In this document: piece after piece, positions 45,523-56,597 of the stretch
Layout: each line of letters starts with the position of its first letter
How positions within the stretch are numbered: position 1 is the stretch's first letter
From: Glaciozyma antarctica PI12
Taxonomy: Eukaryota; Basidiomycota; Microbotryomycetes; Kriegeriales; Camptobasidiaceae
Assembly (NCBI GenBank): GCA_002917775.1
Contig: KZ627161.1
Span: 1,048,256-1,104,852, forward strand
Direction: 5' to 3'
DNA: 56,597 nucleotides
Made by a program: the position numbers and the translations under genes
Notes under the pieces: generated by a model
Told to the model about the DNA's origin: nothing
Seen by the model: only the letters and a program-made list of their open reading frames with translations
Databases searched by the model: none

Positions 45523-48500
45523 GTGCATATGGAGCGGGAGGTGGCCCCGACAGCTCTCGAAGCGCCCTCAAACCGCCCCTCTCTCACCGTCAACACTGAC
45601 GCTCCTGTCCCGCCTACCTCGTCGAACGGTCCGCCTTCCGCCCTCAACTCAGCTGGTGGACTATCGGCAGATGGGGGACTGGCTCCAGATGAACGGGAGG
45701 GGCGTAAGGCGGGTACGCTGCTGTCTCCCAGCCCTCGACTGCCAGGTACGTCCTCAGACCGTAAGCTCTCCTCTCCAGCCAGCCAACGGGACAAATGCTG
45801 ATTCCAGCCTACACAGGGTCAGCTCCTTCCCGCCCCTCGACCCCCATCTCGTTCCAGCATTCCTCGAACGGCCCCCAGAAGCTCCTCAAGCGCCTCCGCT
45901 CCCTGCGGCAGCAGCTCGCCAAACCCCTCCCCCCTCCACTCCCAACCTCTCCCGCCGGTCCTCCTACGCCGCTCGCCGTCCCACAATCGTCGAAGCACCC
46001 GAACCCTTCGGCCCTCTCCCCGCTCCACCTCCTCTCGAACGACCGGCGATCAAAATCCGCCTCATCACCTGGAACATGTACGAGAGCCTCCCGGACCCGA
46101 GTGGAGATCTGAGCGAGTTTTTGGGAGAGGTCAAGGGGTGGAGAAAGAGGCAGACGAGCTTGAGCACGGTTGGATCGAAGAGGGGCTCCGTAGCGGGGTC
46201 GATCGTCTCTGTTGCGGCGCCGGCTTCGCTCCCTGCGTTCCCGCTTACGGCTGAGCACCCGTATCATCTTATCGTGGTCGCTGGGCAGGAATGTGCGTGA
46301 CGTTTTTGTGGGAACGCAGGGAGGAGAGCTGATGCGTTCGTGTGTGCAGGCCCGACGGCGAGCGGAGTCCTGGCTGGGAAGATGCCGCGCGCGTGGGATG
46401 GTCGTGGATGGACGAGCATGCTCGAGAGCTGGCTATGCGGGGACTGCCCCGAGGACAGCGATGATGATTTGGGTCGACGGAGTACGGATGGGAGCGAGGG
46501 AGGCGCGGGGTCGACGAGGTCCAAGGCGACGGCGAGCGAGGGAGAGGAGGACGAGGACGAGCTGAGAAGAGGGCAGGGACCGTACGTCCTGGTGGAGAAG
46601 GAGCGTCTCATGCCCGGTATCTATATCGCGGTGTTTGTAGCACGAAGCTGTCACGGCTTTGTCGAAGGTACGTTTCAGTCGTCTCGCTCGTACCTCCACG
46701 TCTTCTGACCGTTTCAAGCAGCTACTTCGAAGGGTCGCGTCACTGCTGGATTACTAGGCGGGCGAATCGGCAACAAAGGCGGCGTCGCGATCAGTCTATC
46801 CTTCGCGGGGAGCCGGCTACTTTTCATATCGGCGCATCTCGCCGCGCACGCCTCTGGACTCGAGATACGCAAGGCGAACGTCCGCAAGATTGTTGAGGAG
46901 CTCGAGATCGACGACTTCACGGGCCGGCCAGCGCGACATGGAGGAGACGTTTCCGACCGGTTCGACCAGGCGTTCTTTCTCGGTGACCTCAAGTGCGTCG
47001 CCTGCCCTCTGCTACTCTTACAGCTTTGCTAATCGTTCCTTCTCGCAGCTTCCGCCTCAACATATCACGTTTGCACGCCGACTTCCTCATCAAGTCGAAC
47101 AGCTTCGCGACGGCTCTCGAGTTCGACCAGCTTCGCGGCGTGCTCGCGGAGGAGAACTCCGTCTTCAAAGGCTTTCAAGAAGCGCCGATCTACTTTGCTC
47201 CGACGTGTTAGTCGGTTTCGCTAGCTGCATAAGGGGTTTGCTGACCGCCTGGTCGAGTAGACAAGTACGACGTGCTCGCGAAGGTCAAACGGAAACGCAG
47301 CGGTCTCCTCCGCCCCAAAGCGAGCGTCAGCAAGCCACGCCATATCGACAACATTATGTCGTCTCCCGAATCTCCCTCGGTACCCATCCTCATCCCCGTC
47401 GCGGCCGAGACCAGTCCCAGCCGCCGCGACAACGACACTCTCTCCGTCAAGTCCACCAGCGGATCCATCTCCTCCGCCATGAGCGACTACGTCGGCATCG
47501 AGCAATCCGACTGCAACCCTCCTTCGCCGCTGCCGACGAGCGGTCCTGCGTCGATGGAAGCCGTCCGCCGGGCGCAGGTCCGGTTCCTCACGCTCGTTCG
47601 AAAGAACAGCGGAGCCCCGGCGCTCGCAAGAACCATGTCGGGGTCGGGATCGTCCTCGCCGCGAAGGTTGCTCTTCGGAGCGTCCTCACCGTCGTCCCCG
47701 GGACCGATCTTGACGACGTCGCAGTCGTTCAATGGGAGTCCATCCCCTCCGTGCGGTGACGACAGCAGCGACGATGAGGTGGAGGTGAACGTCGAGCCCG
47801 TCTATGATTCGTCGTCCAAGCAGCGCGTTCAGTCGTACACGGGTACGCATCCTGCCGTCGTTCCCAAGTTTCTCAGCTGATTGATCTCGCTTTTGCAGAT
47901 CGCATCCTCTTCAAAACGAACGTCGGCAAACTGCAGCTCACCCATTCTCGTACTCTCGGCGACCTCATCGTCGACTCGATCAAGGGACTTGTTCATGGCG
48001 GTCTCGGGCAGCAACCGGATAAACCCTCTCCTCCTCTGCACCACTCGTACTTCGCCGCACGTCCTGCGCTCGACCACCCCTCGCGCAAGATTAAGGACGG
48101 CAACAGCTCGCAATCATGGTCGGACGTCGCGTCGGTCGCTGGAGAGCCTCGACACTTTCGATTCGCCAACTTTTTCGGACGAACGCCCCGACGAGGGCTT
48201 TCCTCCCGCTCGGTCGACTCCCTCGTCTCGCCTCCGACGTCGCCTGCCGAGACAGGCGTCGCTCAGCGCAAGCTCACGCGAGCGAGGAGTCTCAACGCGA
48301 CTCGATCGGCGAGGCGGAGCTCCTTCGCAAGCCCGGCCCCCAACCCCCCTGCGGCTGAGCCTCCTGCACTCCCCTTTTGGAGGAAGGTGTCTGGAGTTCT
48401 CCCTTCGATGGCAGCCGACCCTACGCCCGCTCAAACAACGCTACCGCCTCTCTCGCCAATCGATTCTCATCCCTTGGCCGACTCGCCGGCCTCTGCTACA

Positions 48501-49062
48501 CCTCCCCCCTGTTCACGACCATCTACCCTTCCACCCAATTCCTCCCTCTTCGCCCTTCACGCTCTCGCGCAAGGACCGCCGGTCTCAGTCCCTCGTCAGT
48601 CCTTCTCGCCCCTCGCTACGGAAGGAAGGAAACAGCGACCCGCTCGTGCGCCAGCATCGCGCAGACGGCTCAGTCGACACGACCGTCTCCTTCACTCCCT
48701 CCCAAGCGTCCATTCGCCCGCCCTCCCATTCTTCGACGCTCCCCAACCTTTTCCGCACTCCGACCTCGCGCAACCCGTCCCGCGCATCGACCCGTACCCC
48801 CAGCAACAGCAATAGCAACACTCGTGGACGCTTCAAGTCATTCTTCCACTTCCTCCCCCTCCCCTTCCTCTCCACCGCCGCCAAACCCGAAGAAGCAGAG
48901 GACGTTCTCCCTCCTCCTCCCGAACCCGAGATGATCGGTCCTCGTCTCGGCGAGATCCAGGTGCTGGAGTACAACGCCGTCGTGGATTTGGCGGCGATGG
49001 GAGCGACGTCGGACCATCGTCCCGTTTTCGCAGTCGTGGCGATTGGGGTTGGAGAGGAATGA
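45523..49062 (+). CDS. Inositol polyphosphate 5-phosphatase with large insertions
   Basis: This enzyme removes the 5-phosphate from phosphoinositides or inositol phosphates. After a Ser/Pro-rich N-terminus the catalytic domain starts IKIRLITWNMYESL (about 46048) and HLIVVAGQE. It continues with PGIYIAVFVARSC and GRIGNKGGVAISLSF (about 46759-46803), LLFISAHLAAHAS (46820-46855), FFLGDLNFRLN (across an intron near 46990-47050), APTYKYD (intron 47207-47260), RVQSYTDRILFKT (intron between SYT and RIL) and ATSDHRPVFAV (about 48996-49030). All motifs of the family are therefore present in order. About 185 residues lie between APTYKYD and RVQSYT, and about 360 between DRILFKT and SDHRP; these spacings are normally only tens of residues. 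The inserts are Ser/Pro-rich. Frame changes near 45910 (a C run) and between 48480 and 48590 are unexplained. The start at 45523 (or Met 45529) is provisional. Confidence 0.83.
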
Positions 49063-49223
49063 GTAGGAAGACGTTGTTTTTATCCCCTCGCGTTTGTTGT
49101 AGAGTGCGCGACCTCTCGTTACCAGTACCCCTGCTTAGCTATACCCATAATCGAGCTTCATATTACAGCACAAGAACACCTTAGGATCCGGAGAGCGAGA
49201 ATAGCGAGAAGGAGGTGCAAAGA

Positions 49224-50256
49224 TCAAGCTCGTCGCTCGACCTTTTGCGCCTTCTTCTTCTTATCCGCCTCCTTCTTCTCCTTGTCGTCCCTGCTCAGAG
49301 GCTCAGGTCAGCTCACACTCTTCAAGGAGCGAGGAGGGAACGCACTTCTGCTTCTTCATGTCGTTCTTGTCGCGCTCCCGCTTCTTTGCAGCAGCTGCTG
49401 CGTCCTCTTGCCGCCGTTGAAGCTCCGCACCCTTCACCACCGCCGCGTTGATGTTTGGTTGCATCAGGATGTCTGCAGGCACAGTCAGTTGCGAGCTGAG
49501 AGGAGAAGGAGGGAGGACGCACCGACACCAGCTTCCGCCTTCTTGCGCGCCTTCTTGCTCTGCGTCTTGGGGTCCTGGAAGACGACGGTGGGAGGCTTAT
49601 CCGCTTCCGCCTTCGCAAGTCGCTCCTTCTCGTCCTGGTCCTCAAGGAACTCATACGACTGCCCGAGAGAATCAGCATCAGCTCCACTCCCTCGCACCGG
49701 ACACCCAGAACGCACCTTCACCAACGCCCGCTTTCGCGCCGCCTCCTCCTCCGGCGTAAGCATCTTCTTCACCTTGCCCGCCGCAGCGTCCTCCAGCGCT
49801 GCACGGCCCATCAGCATCCAACCCCAGCTCGATGAGGCGCAGGAGACGACGCACCTTTCGCCGCCAGCTTCTCCTCCTCTTCCGCTCGTAGCTTAGCTTC
49901 GACCGCTTCCCGGTACGCCGTTGAGTCGGCCAGTAGCTCCATCACGCCCTTCTCCATCACCTCTGAGAAACGCAAGGCGTTAGCTCTCTTCAGCTCCTGT
50001 CCTTCCCTCCGTTTTCGCACGCACCATCTCCCTCCTCCACCTCTAGAACGCCAAGGATCGCATCCCGCTTGTCCTGCAGCAAGGCCGTTAGCTCGCGCGT
50101 TCCGCGCTGTCAAAGGACGCGACGCACCTCCGGCTCAAACGAGTCCTCCTCGACGATTCCTTGGACGAAAGAGGTCGTGCTTTCGTCGTGCTGGAGGCCG
50201 AGGGATGCTAGCTTGGCGCAGATAAGGTCCTCGAGCGAGGCGGGGAGGGAGGTCAT
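49224..50256 (-). CDS. CCDC43-like coiled-coil protein
   Basis: On the minus strand the N-terminal exon encodes MTSLPASLEDLICAKLASLG and FVQGIVEEDSFEPE, the alpha-helical domain of the CCDC43 family. The next exon adds DKRDAILGVLEVEEGD, then VMEKGVMELLADSTAYREAV. The rest is a highly charged coiled coil: EAKLRAEEEEKLAAK, KKMLTPEEEAARKRALVK, YEFLEDQDEKERLAKAEADK and a Lys-rich tail ending KVERRA at TGA 49226-49224. At least six short introns are visible. CCDC43 has no well-defined molecular role, so none is assigned. The Met at 50256 is chosen because the domain begins right after it; the frame is also open to a Met at 50295. Confidence 0.68.
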
Positions 50257-50353
50257 CGTAACGCTAGCGGCAAGACGCAAAAGAGCAAGTGTCAAAAACG
50301 CTTCGTCTTTCTCTCTCTCCGCCGCGAAGGAACTCCAGCTAACGAATCTAGTT

Positions 50354-53300
50354 TCAAAGCCAGAACTTGTCTACAGCGTACTCTCCCACCTCGGCGTGCT
50401 TCTCCTGCGCCGCGACCCTCGCCGCCATCGTCGCTTCGAACCCCTTGAGCTCTCCCTTGTGCACCTTCTGCGCACTCGACGCCTCGAGCTGCTCCTCCCT
50501 CGCCCGCGCATAGATCGACAACGCTCCGAGGAGGGTCGACAAGTCCGTAGAGAGGGCGACGTGCGCTGCGACGTGGCCTGAGAGGCGTCGGAGGAGGGGG
50601 TGGGATTGGCGTTGAAGAAGGAGGGTGACGAAGTGCGCGTCGAGGATCGCTTGCACGACGGGAAGGATCTGCCGGACATTTCCAAAGTCAGTCAGCCACA
50701 GTCGCGGAATCAGAAGAACGAACACGCACGTCCTCCACCCGCGCAGGCGTGACCTCCTCGTCGACCTCCTCGAGCGAAAGAGGAGCGAACGGGTTCGTCG
50801 GAAGCCTCTTGGGCCTCGCGCGTCCCTCCGCCTTCCAATCCGCGTCGGTCTGGCCACCTCCTCCACCCCTCTTCGCCCACCACCCAAGCCATCCGTCGAG
50901 GACCTCGAGCACCGGCAGCGCCTCAACCGCCGTGAGTTGCTGCTGGAGTGCCTCGCGCAGGATCGCGGGCGTCGAGGGGGACTCAACGAAGCCTGCGAGG
51001 AAGGTGGCGAGAGAGGGAGGAGGTAAGGGGAGGCCGGTTGAGTCGATGTCGATGCGGTTAGCGGCGTCGGTGGCGAGATGATGCGAGACGATGGTTTTTA
51101 GAAGAGCGACGGTGGTGGATTCGGGGATGTCGGGCATCGTGATGAGGGCTTGGTGGATGTTGAGCTGCGAATTGAAGGCGTTAGCGACAAGGTCTGGTGT
51201 GCAGCGAAGGAAGTGGACTCGCCCAATCGCCAGCTCGAGCGAGGTAGTTGGTCACGCCGCCATCGATGACTCCATCACCGACGAGCTTCCTCTCGAGGAG
51301 GTAGCCAACGATTCCGGTCGGGTGCTTCCACGTCCGCTTCGACGCGCCAGGAGTCGCGAGGTCATCATCGGCCGCAAGAGATCCAGGGAAGCACAGGCGG
51401 AGGAGAGCGGTGACGAACGTCGAAGGAAGCGTGGGCTGCAGAAAGAACGGCATCAGAAGCTGTCAACGGTCTCGAGGGTGGTACGACAACTCACCTCCAA
51501 TCGCTCGATCGCCTTGAGCGCCTTCTCCTGACTCCCCTCGACGACGATCTGTCCCATGTCCTCCTCGAGCTTCTTGCGGACCTCGTAGTACTTGTATCGA
51601 TAGACATCGCTGACGCCCTTGATCCTCTTCGCCGTCACCTCGGTCCAGATCACCTCCTCTCCCGCCTTCGCAATCGCGTCCTCGATCCTGCGCCTCGTAA
51701 TGCGGTACTTCTTCGTCGAAGTCTGCAACCGATCCTTCTCCTGCAGCGCCACGATCCTCCTCTCTTTCTCCTTCTCCTCGGCAGCATGCAGCTTCTTCAG
51801 CGCGTACTCGACCAAGCGCCCCTTCTCGCCCTCGACAAAGACCTTGAACGCCTCCTCAGCCTTCTCAATCGTTCCGTCCAGCGCAGCGCCCGAAGCGCTC
51901 TCCAGCGGCACCATCGTCACCTCCAGCTCTTCGAGCAACTGCGACCGCGCCGCCTCACTCGCCTCGATAAGGAAAAGCTTCCCCTTGGACGTGCGAGGGT
52001 GTCGCATCGGCTCCGTCTTCTTCGCCTTGACCGCGATCGAATCTCCCTTGGCGAGGTAGCGCGCCGTGAGAGCATGCTTGCCCGCGACGACGGCGAGGAC
52101 AGATGCGGAGGGGAGGGAGAGGGGGAGGACGAAGATGATGGACCGTCCACCGGGGGCTGAAGTGGGTGAGACGACGAGGGACACGGCGCGGTAGGAGAGG
52201 GGGAAGAGGGCGAGAGAGAGGGCGCGGGCGGAAGGGAGAGGGGAGGAGAACGCGGCGGAGGGAATGTTGATGTCGGACGCGGAGACGACGGCGCCGAGGC
52301 GGACGTCGAAGATGAGGGCGACGACTTTGGTGGGCGTGTCTTCGGCTGTCGTGGGCTTGTGGCCGGGGCGGACGGAGGTGAGGAGAACGAAGGAGGAGTG
52401 GAGGGGGAGGAGAGTCGTGTTGCTGCTCGTGAGGGCGGTAGGGGAGAGGGGTAGGGACTTGAGAGGGGCGAGGGAAAGGTGAGAGGAGGAAGACTGGAGG
52501 GGGGTGAAAAGGTCGGCGTAGGTCGAGGCGAAGGAGGAGGTGGCAGAGAAAGATAGGCGGTAAGATTCGAGAGAACCGTTGGCGCCTAGTGAGAACGTGA
52601 GTGGGAGGTCAAAAGATCGTTGCGAGGGGAGGACTAACCGAGAGCCGACATGAAGCCATCTTCGCTCACGCCAACTTGCGTTCCAGGCACCACGACCTTG
52701 CCGAGGCTGACAATACCAGCACTCGCCTCTCCATCCCGCATCACCTGGGGATCCACCAAGACGACCTCGATCTCGCTGCCCTCCTCCTGCACCGTCTCTC
52801 CGGTCTCCGCCTCCTCGATCACAGCTGCCGACGACGGCCGCTTCGTCTTCTTAAACTTCTTCTTTCCAATCTCGACGAGCGAGGTCGGCGAAGAGCAAGC
52901 TGCGTACGTTCGAACGACGAACAACAGATGGGCGCGGGGTGGCGTCGACATGAGGGAGAGGATGTGCGAGGGGAGGAAGGAGGAGTTCGACGAAATAGGG
53001 TGGATCTGGAGGTTTTGAGAGATGGGGGTGGATGAAGGCGCGTCGAGCGTAGCGAGAAGGGAGAGGTCGGCCTCGGCGGCGAGCGAGAGGGCTCCGGTCG
53101 AGGAGAGGAGAACGAGGTTTTGAGGGAGAGTTCGAGGGGCAATGATGGTGGACAGAGGCGCGGCAGTCTGTAACGAAAGTGTTAGCAGAAAGCACCGCGT
53201 CCCCTCCTTCGCAAACAACGTACAGGATAGACAACCTTCGCAGCTTCTCCTTCGGTGCTGCCGTCCTTGCGCTCCTCCTCCATCCAGCACCACACCTCTC

Positions 53301-53803
53301 CGGCATCTCCCTGCTTAACTCCAACCCAGGTTTTCCGAGCTCCCTTGATACGAATGGAACCAGCCGAGGCGGCAGGAGAAGAGCGCGAGACGGCGTTGGT
53401 GGTGGGGAGGAAGGAAGGGCCCAAGGTGATCGAGGACAGCGGCGTCTGGTCGGCGGACTGTAAAAGGAATCAAGTCAGCTCTCGTCCGCCTACAGCTTGC
53501 ACGTCCAGCTAGGGTGCTTCGTCCACACCAGGGCTTCATCTGCAAAACCGTCTCTGGACCTCGCAGAGCTCTCCCTCCAGCTCAACACCCCACACCGCCT
53601 TTCCACCTCCTCCACGTGTGACCCGAACAAGAGCTTACGTCGAAGACACCAAGTCCGACTCCGCTGGCGACTACGCAGAGGCGTGCATCCTGCTTTGGTG
53701 CGTTGGTGTAGGCGACGGCTGAGAGAGCTGGGGGAGATGGTGATCCAGAGGCAGGAGTAGCGTAGCTCGTGAGGATGAAGTGCTCTTCTTGATTCGAGCT
53801 CAT
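50354..53803 (-). CDS. NOL11/UTP8-like nucleolar protein
   Basis: The long minus-strand protein begins MSSNQEEHFILTSYATP. Its first half looks like a beta-propeller, rich in short hydrophobic strands (NLVLLSSTGALSLAAEADLS; LLFVVRTYAAC; SIIFVLPLSLPSASVLAVVA). Then comes a Lys/Glu-rich helical middle (YALKKLHAAEEKEKERRIVA near 51810) and a helical C-terminal part. The C-terminal exon contains LPVVQAILDAHFVTLLLQRQ (about 50665-50607), which resembles the NOL11 C-terminus, and ends YAVDKFWL at 50354. NOL11/UTP8 proteins belong to the t-UTP/UtpA part of the small-subunit processome that links rRNA transcription and processing. The assignment rests on the overall layout and a few short stretches, so it is moderate. 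Short introns interrupt the gene. The neighbour at 49224-50256 follows in the same direction about 100 bases downstream. Confidence 0.55.
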
Positions 53804-54023
53804 CGTCGGTTTGAGTTCGTCGAGAGCGTCGAGAGCGTCGTCGACCTGGAGATTTTTGTCGTTGAAGGACTTAACACTAATCTTAGGCCAAATTAAATCG
53901 TAGAATATTTAAATCAGAATTGATCTCGGAGTTGAGAGGAGGACGACGCGCCGGCAGCTCTTCCTCGTCTTTCCTCACCTTCCTTCTCCTCCACCTCTGG
54001 CCTGGGGACGAGAGCTTTGCACG
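53804..54023. promoter_or_regulatory. Divergent promoter (NOL11-like / ROG1-like)
   Basis: A 220-base gap separates the two start codons. It includes a small tandem repeat of CGAGAGCGT around 53820-53838 and a distinctly AT-rich core at 53873-53925 (TTAGGCCAAATTAAATC then AATATTTAAAT), unusual for this GC-rich region. It probably serves both genes. Confidence 0.5.
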
Positions 54024-56124
54024 ATGGCAGCAGCTCAACTCAAATCTCAAGCTCAAGTTCATCTGCTCGTCGTCTGCCACGGGTACGCTCCATCTCCTCT
54101 CTTCGCGCCGAACTCCTGTGACCATCTCACCGAACTCTGCAGACTCTGGGGAACCCGCTCTCACATCGCCTACGTCTGCAAGTCGGCACTCGAACACGCC
54201 AGCACTCCCGCCTCTCCCCGATCTCGAGCTCGAAGCAACTCCATCTCGCGCGAATCGAACGACGACGTCAAGCTCGTGGTCCTCCCCGCTGGCACGAACG
54301 AATGGGTCAGGACGTACGATGGGATAGATCATTGTGCGGAGCGGGTGGTGCAGGAGATTGATCAAGAGTGTGAGTGGTGAGGAGCTGGGGCGTGGCGCTG
54401 GAGCTGACTGGGTGTGTGGCACGTTGCAGGTTCGAGAATTGAGGAGGACGGAGGGAAGGTGACACGGTTCTCAATCGTTGGGTAAGATTGGCTGGTCATT
54501 TCTGCAGGGGTGGACGCTGACAAGGTTGAGATCAGTTACTCCCTCGGAGGATTGGTCGCGCGGTACGCCCTTGGACTCCTTGAGAGCCGCACTCCCTCCT
54601 TCTTTGCCGACGTACGCCCGGTCAACTTTGCCACTTTTGCTTCTCCTGCGATTGGAATGTAGGTCGGCTTTCGAGTTCGACTCTTGCGCATGAGCTGACC
54701 GAACTTTAGCCCCGTCTACCGGAGTTTCTGGTCAAAAACGATCAGGTACCTCGGTGCTCGTGAGCTCTTCCTCGCATTTTAGTTGAACGGACGACTGACC
54801 ACGTGCCCACAGGCCTTCTCAGTCGTTCGGGAAGTCAGCTTTACGAGCACGACCGCTCTTCCTCCCTTCCTCGCTTCCTCGAAAGAGAACAACGAACCTA
54901 TCAAGTCCAAGAGTGCTCTCTCGCGCCTCTCCTTCGTCAAAGAGAAAGCAGAACCTTTGCTCGCCGTCATGGCCGACCCCAGATACTCGTTCTACAAAGC
55001 TCTCGCAGCTTTCGAGCGAGTGGAAGTCTTCGCCAACAGGTCCGTGCTTCTCGCTGTCCTCCCTAATTCGCTGCTGATATGACGGGAGCAGTGTCAACGA
55101 CCGAACGGTTCCCTATCCGACTGGAGCTATCGAGGCGCACGATCCTTTCGCACTTGCTCGCGCGAAAGCGCGGAAGCTTGCCGATGAGCGAGGGGAGGAT
55201 CCGAATTCTGAGATAGACATCCGGGAGGGAGGATTGGAGGTGTAAGCCAGTCCATGCCTTCCCCGTTGTCTCACTGACAGTCTCGTTACAGGACGCTCAA
55301 CGCCGCCGGAGGACCTCTCATCGCCACCTACAAACCCTTGACGCTGTCCCCTCCTCAATCTTTCACCGAGGCCACCAGTTCGAAGCGACCATTCAGAGTC
55401 GCACTTCGCACTCCTCCTACGACCTACGACCTACCCCCTTCTCCCGCCCCGTCTCCCTCTTCATCATCATCTTCCTCCCCGTCGCTCTCCCCATCTCCCT
55501 CCTCTACCTTGTGCGTATCTCCACTTAATCCCCCTACTCCGCTAACTTTCCTCGCATACAGGTCGGTCGGTTCATGCTCGAAGGTCGCCGTTCCTCGCAG
55601 CGAATTCGTGAGATGCGAGTGGGTCGCGGAGGGCGACACGGCATGCTCGAGCGCGTCGGCATCTCCCTCAACGCCGCGATGGAAGAAGTGGCCGAGATCG
55701 CTCTCCCCGACACTCCTGCGCTCGCGGCGGACGAGCGTACGGCGCTGCGCGGGCCGGCGTTCGACCAGTACAAGTACGACGGAGCGGGGACGCCGGAGCT
55801 GGCGAGAGCTGGCTGGCCGGGACTGGTTGAGGACACGAGCGCGACGGGGAGTAGCGAGGCGCCGTACCCTACCGATCCTGTCCTCACGGACGCCCAAATC
55901 CTCATGATCAAGAACCTCAACAGCATTCCTCAACTCCGGTGCGTCCTTTCTCCTTCCTTTCGTTTCGCATGAGCTGAGACGAGGGCTGTAGGAAACATCT
56001 GGCGTACTTTCCCAAGGCGAGGAATGCGCACGGGACGATCGTGGCGAGGGATCCGGAGCAGTACCCGCCTCATCGAGAGGGGATGAAGGTCGTCGATGCG
56101 TGGGCGAAGGAGTTTAGGCTATAG
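54024..56124 (+). CDS. ROG1-type (DUF676) serine esterase/lipase
   Basis: This alpha/beta-hydrolase family includes yeast ROG1, a monoacylglycerol lipase. The start MAAAQLKSQAQVHLLVVCHG is followed, after an intron, by LWGTRSHIAYV. Next come VVLPAGTNEWVRTYDGIDHC (54280-54335) and the nucleophile motif FSIVG-YSLGGLVARYALGL, where GYSLGG spans an intron near 54482-54535. VNFATFASPAIG-IPVYRSFWSKTIRYLG follows. The likely catalytic Asp is in VNDRTVPYPTGAIEAHDP (about 55090-55145). A hydrophobic membrane-associated segment, FIIIFLPVALPISLLYL, lies at about 55456-55511. The likely His is in ARNAHGTIVARDPEQYPP (about 56010-56070). The C-terminal WAKEFRL ends at TAG 56122-56124. Introns have GTGCGT, GTACGC and GTGAGT donors. 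Around 54830-54960 two frames are open and the join is uncertain. Confidence 0.82.
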
Positions 56125-56228
56125 ATTACGTTGTTGTGTGCGTGTAAGAGAACTGCAGCTTTGCGGAGAGGGCGAGGGAATAGCGCAATGATCTGCTCAC
56201 TCGCTCGCCGCTTGCTTGCTCTTGCACG

Positions 56229-56597
56229 ATGGACCAAGGTTGTCGAGGACCACTTGTCGGGACGACATCAACGTCTGATGCTCCCCCGCTCTCGGAGCTA
56301 ACCCTCGCTTTTGCAGTCGGAACCTCCATCTCCCTCCCTTCTTTCAAGGCCGAATTCGACCTGAACCCTCCCACCGTCGATGCTCCCGGATTCCGCTTCA
56401 TCTCTGCCAACATCGTACGTCCGCTCGCGTCTCGAGTCTTTCAATTCGGGCTGAAGCTCGCCCTCCCAAAGGTCTCCACCTACCAAGCAGGCTGCTTCTT
56501 CGGTGCTTTGCTAGGGTACCCCGTCGGTGCTCTCATGGGTCGCAAGCGTGGTCTTTTCGCCAACGGCAACGTCCTCCTGAACGGTTGCGGCAACAAT
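56229..56597 (+). CDS. Sugar-porter family MFS transporter, 5' part only
   Basis: The gene runs off the window. After an intron (acceptor TTTTGCAG before about 56317) the exon reads GTSISLPSFKAEFDL. A second intron (GTACGT donor at about 56415) follows, then VSTYQAGCFFGALLGYPVGA and GRKRGLFANG. This is the region of helices 1-2 and the G-R-K/R loop of sugar porters. The sequence before the first intron gives only a few residues (MDQ), so helix 1 is short or encoded by an exon not recognised. The start is therefore uncertain, and only about 100 bases separate it from the upstream gene's stop. The substrate is not known. Confidence 0.6.
   Translation, partial: MDQGCRGPLVGTTSTSDAPPLSELTLAFAVGTSISLPSFKAEFDLNPPTVDAPGFRFISANIVRPLASRVFQFGLKLALPKVSTYQAGCFFGALLGYPVGALMGRKRGLFANGNVLLNGCGNN

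Noticed and set aside
53820-53838. CGAGAGCGT tandem repeat as a microsatellite or protein-binding array
   Set aside because: Only about two copies are present, too few to support more than a local duplication.
1-56597. tRNA genes, rRNA, CRISPR arrays, transposons and virus-like elements
   Set aside because: No cloverleaf with A/B boxes, no long direct or inverted terminal repeats, no spaced repeat array and no transposase, integrase, reverse transcriptase or capsid-like frame was seen.

Overview
The window looks like nuclear DNA of a GC-rich basidiomycete yeast, most likely of the Rhodotorula/Rhodosporidium type. Genes are packed tightly and broken by many short introns (about 50-130 nt) with GTGCGT or GTGAGT donors, GCTGAC/CTAAC branch points about 20 nt before the acceptor, and NCAG acceptors. 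The gene families are eukaryotic and fungal (HOPS subunit, formin, SSU-processome protein, PDR-type ABC transporter, HAC1/XBP1-like bZIP). I see no rRNA, tRNA, CRISPR array, mobile element or virus-like element.

Layout: (1) 168-9715, plus strand: an unknown protein, a Ser/Pro-rich membrane protein, GTP cyclohydrolase II (RIB1) and the mitochondrial AAA ATPase AFG1. (2) 9949-15013, minus: a YTA7/ATAD2-type bromodomain AAA ATPase. (3) 15443-25265, plus: a small unknown gene, a ULS1-like SNF2/RING translocase, VPS18 and a 43-residue protein. (4) 25560-26919, minus: a LOA1/VPS66-type acyltransferase. (5) 27092-42023, plus: a damaged-looking MFS transporter, an uncertain Ser-rich gene, a PDR-type ABC transporter and a diaphanous-related formin. 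(6) 42108-43645, minus: a nucleoside hydrolase, divergent from (7) 43877-44913, plus: a HAC1/XBP1-like bZIP factor. (8) 45523-49062, plus: an inositol polyphosphate 5-phosphatase. (9) 49224-53803, minus: a CCDC43-like protein and a NOL11/UTP8-like protein. (10) 54024-56597, plus: a ROG1-type lipase and the start of a sugar transporter that runs off the window. Apart from membrane traffic and lipid themes there is no obvious pathway cluster.

The most interesting signal is in the bZIP gene. Its second exon holds two adjacent RNA-type hairpins with 7-base loops (CAGCACA and CTGCAGC) at 44572-44606. Removing the 17 bases between the cuts CAG|CACA and CTG|CAGC moves translation into a different frame that encodes a long acidic, aromatic C-terminus. 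This is the layout of an Ire1-type unconventional intron, and 17 nt would be very short.

A caution for the reader: several conserved genes (VPS18, formin, 5-phosphatase, AFG1, YTA7, ABC, MFS) show reading-frame breaks not explained by consensus introns. Many sit at short homopolymers, and one is a 7-bp tandem duplication. Assembly indels are the simplest explanation, although the two neighbouring transporters could also be decaying genes. Exon joins given here are read by eye, and the start codons of multi-exon genes are provisional.
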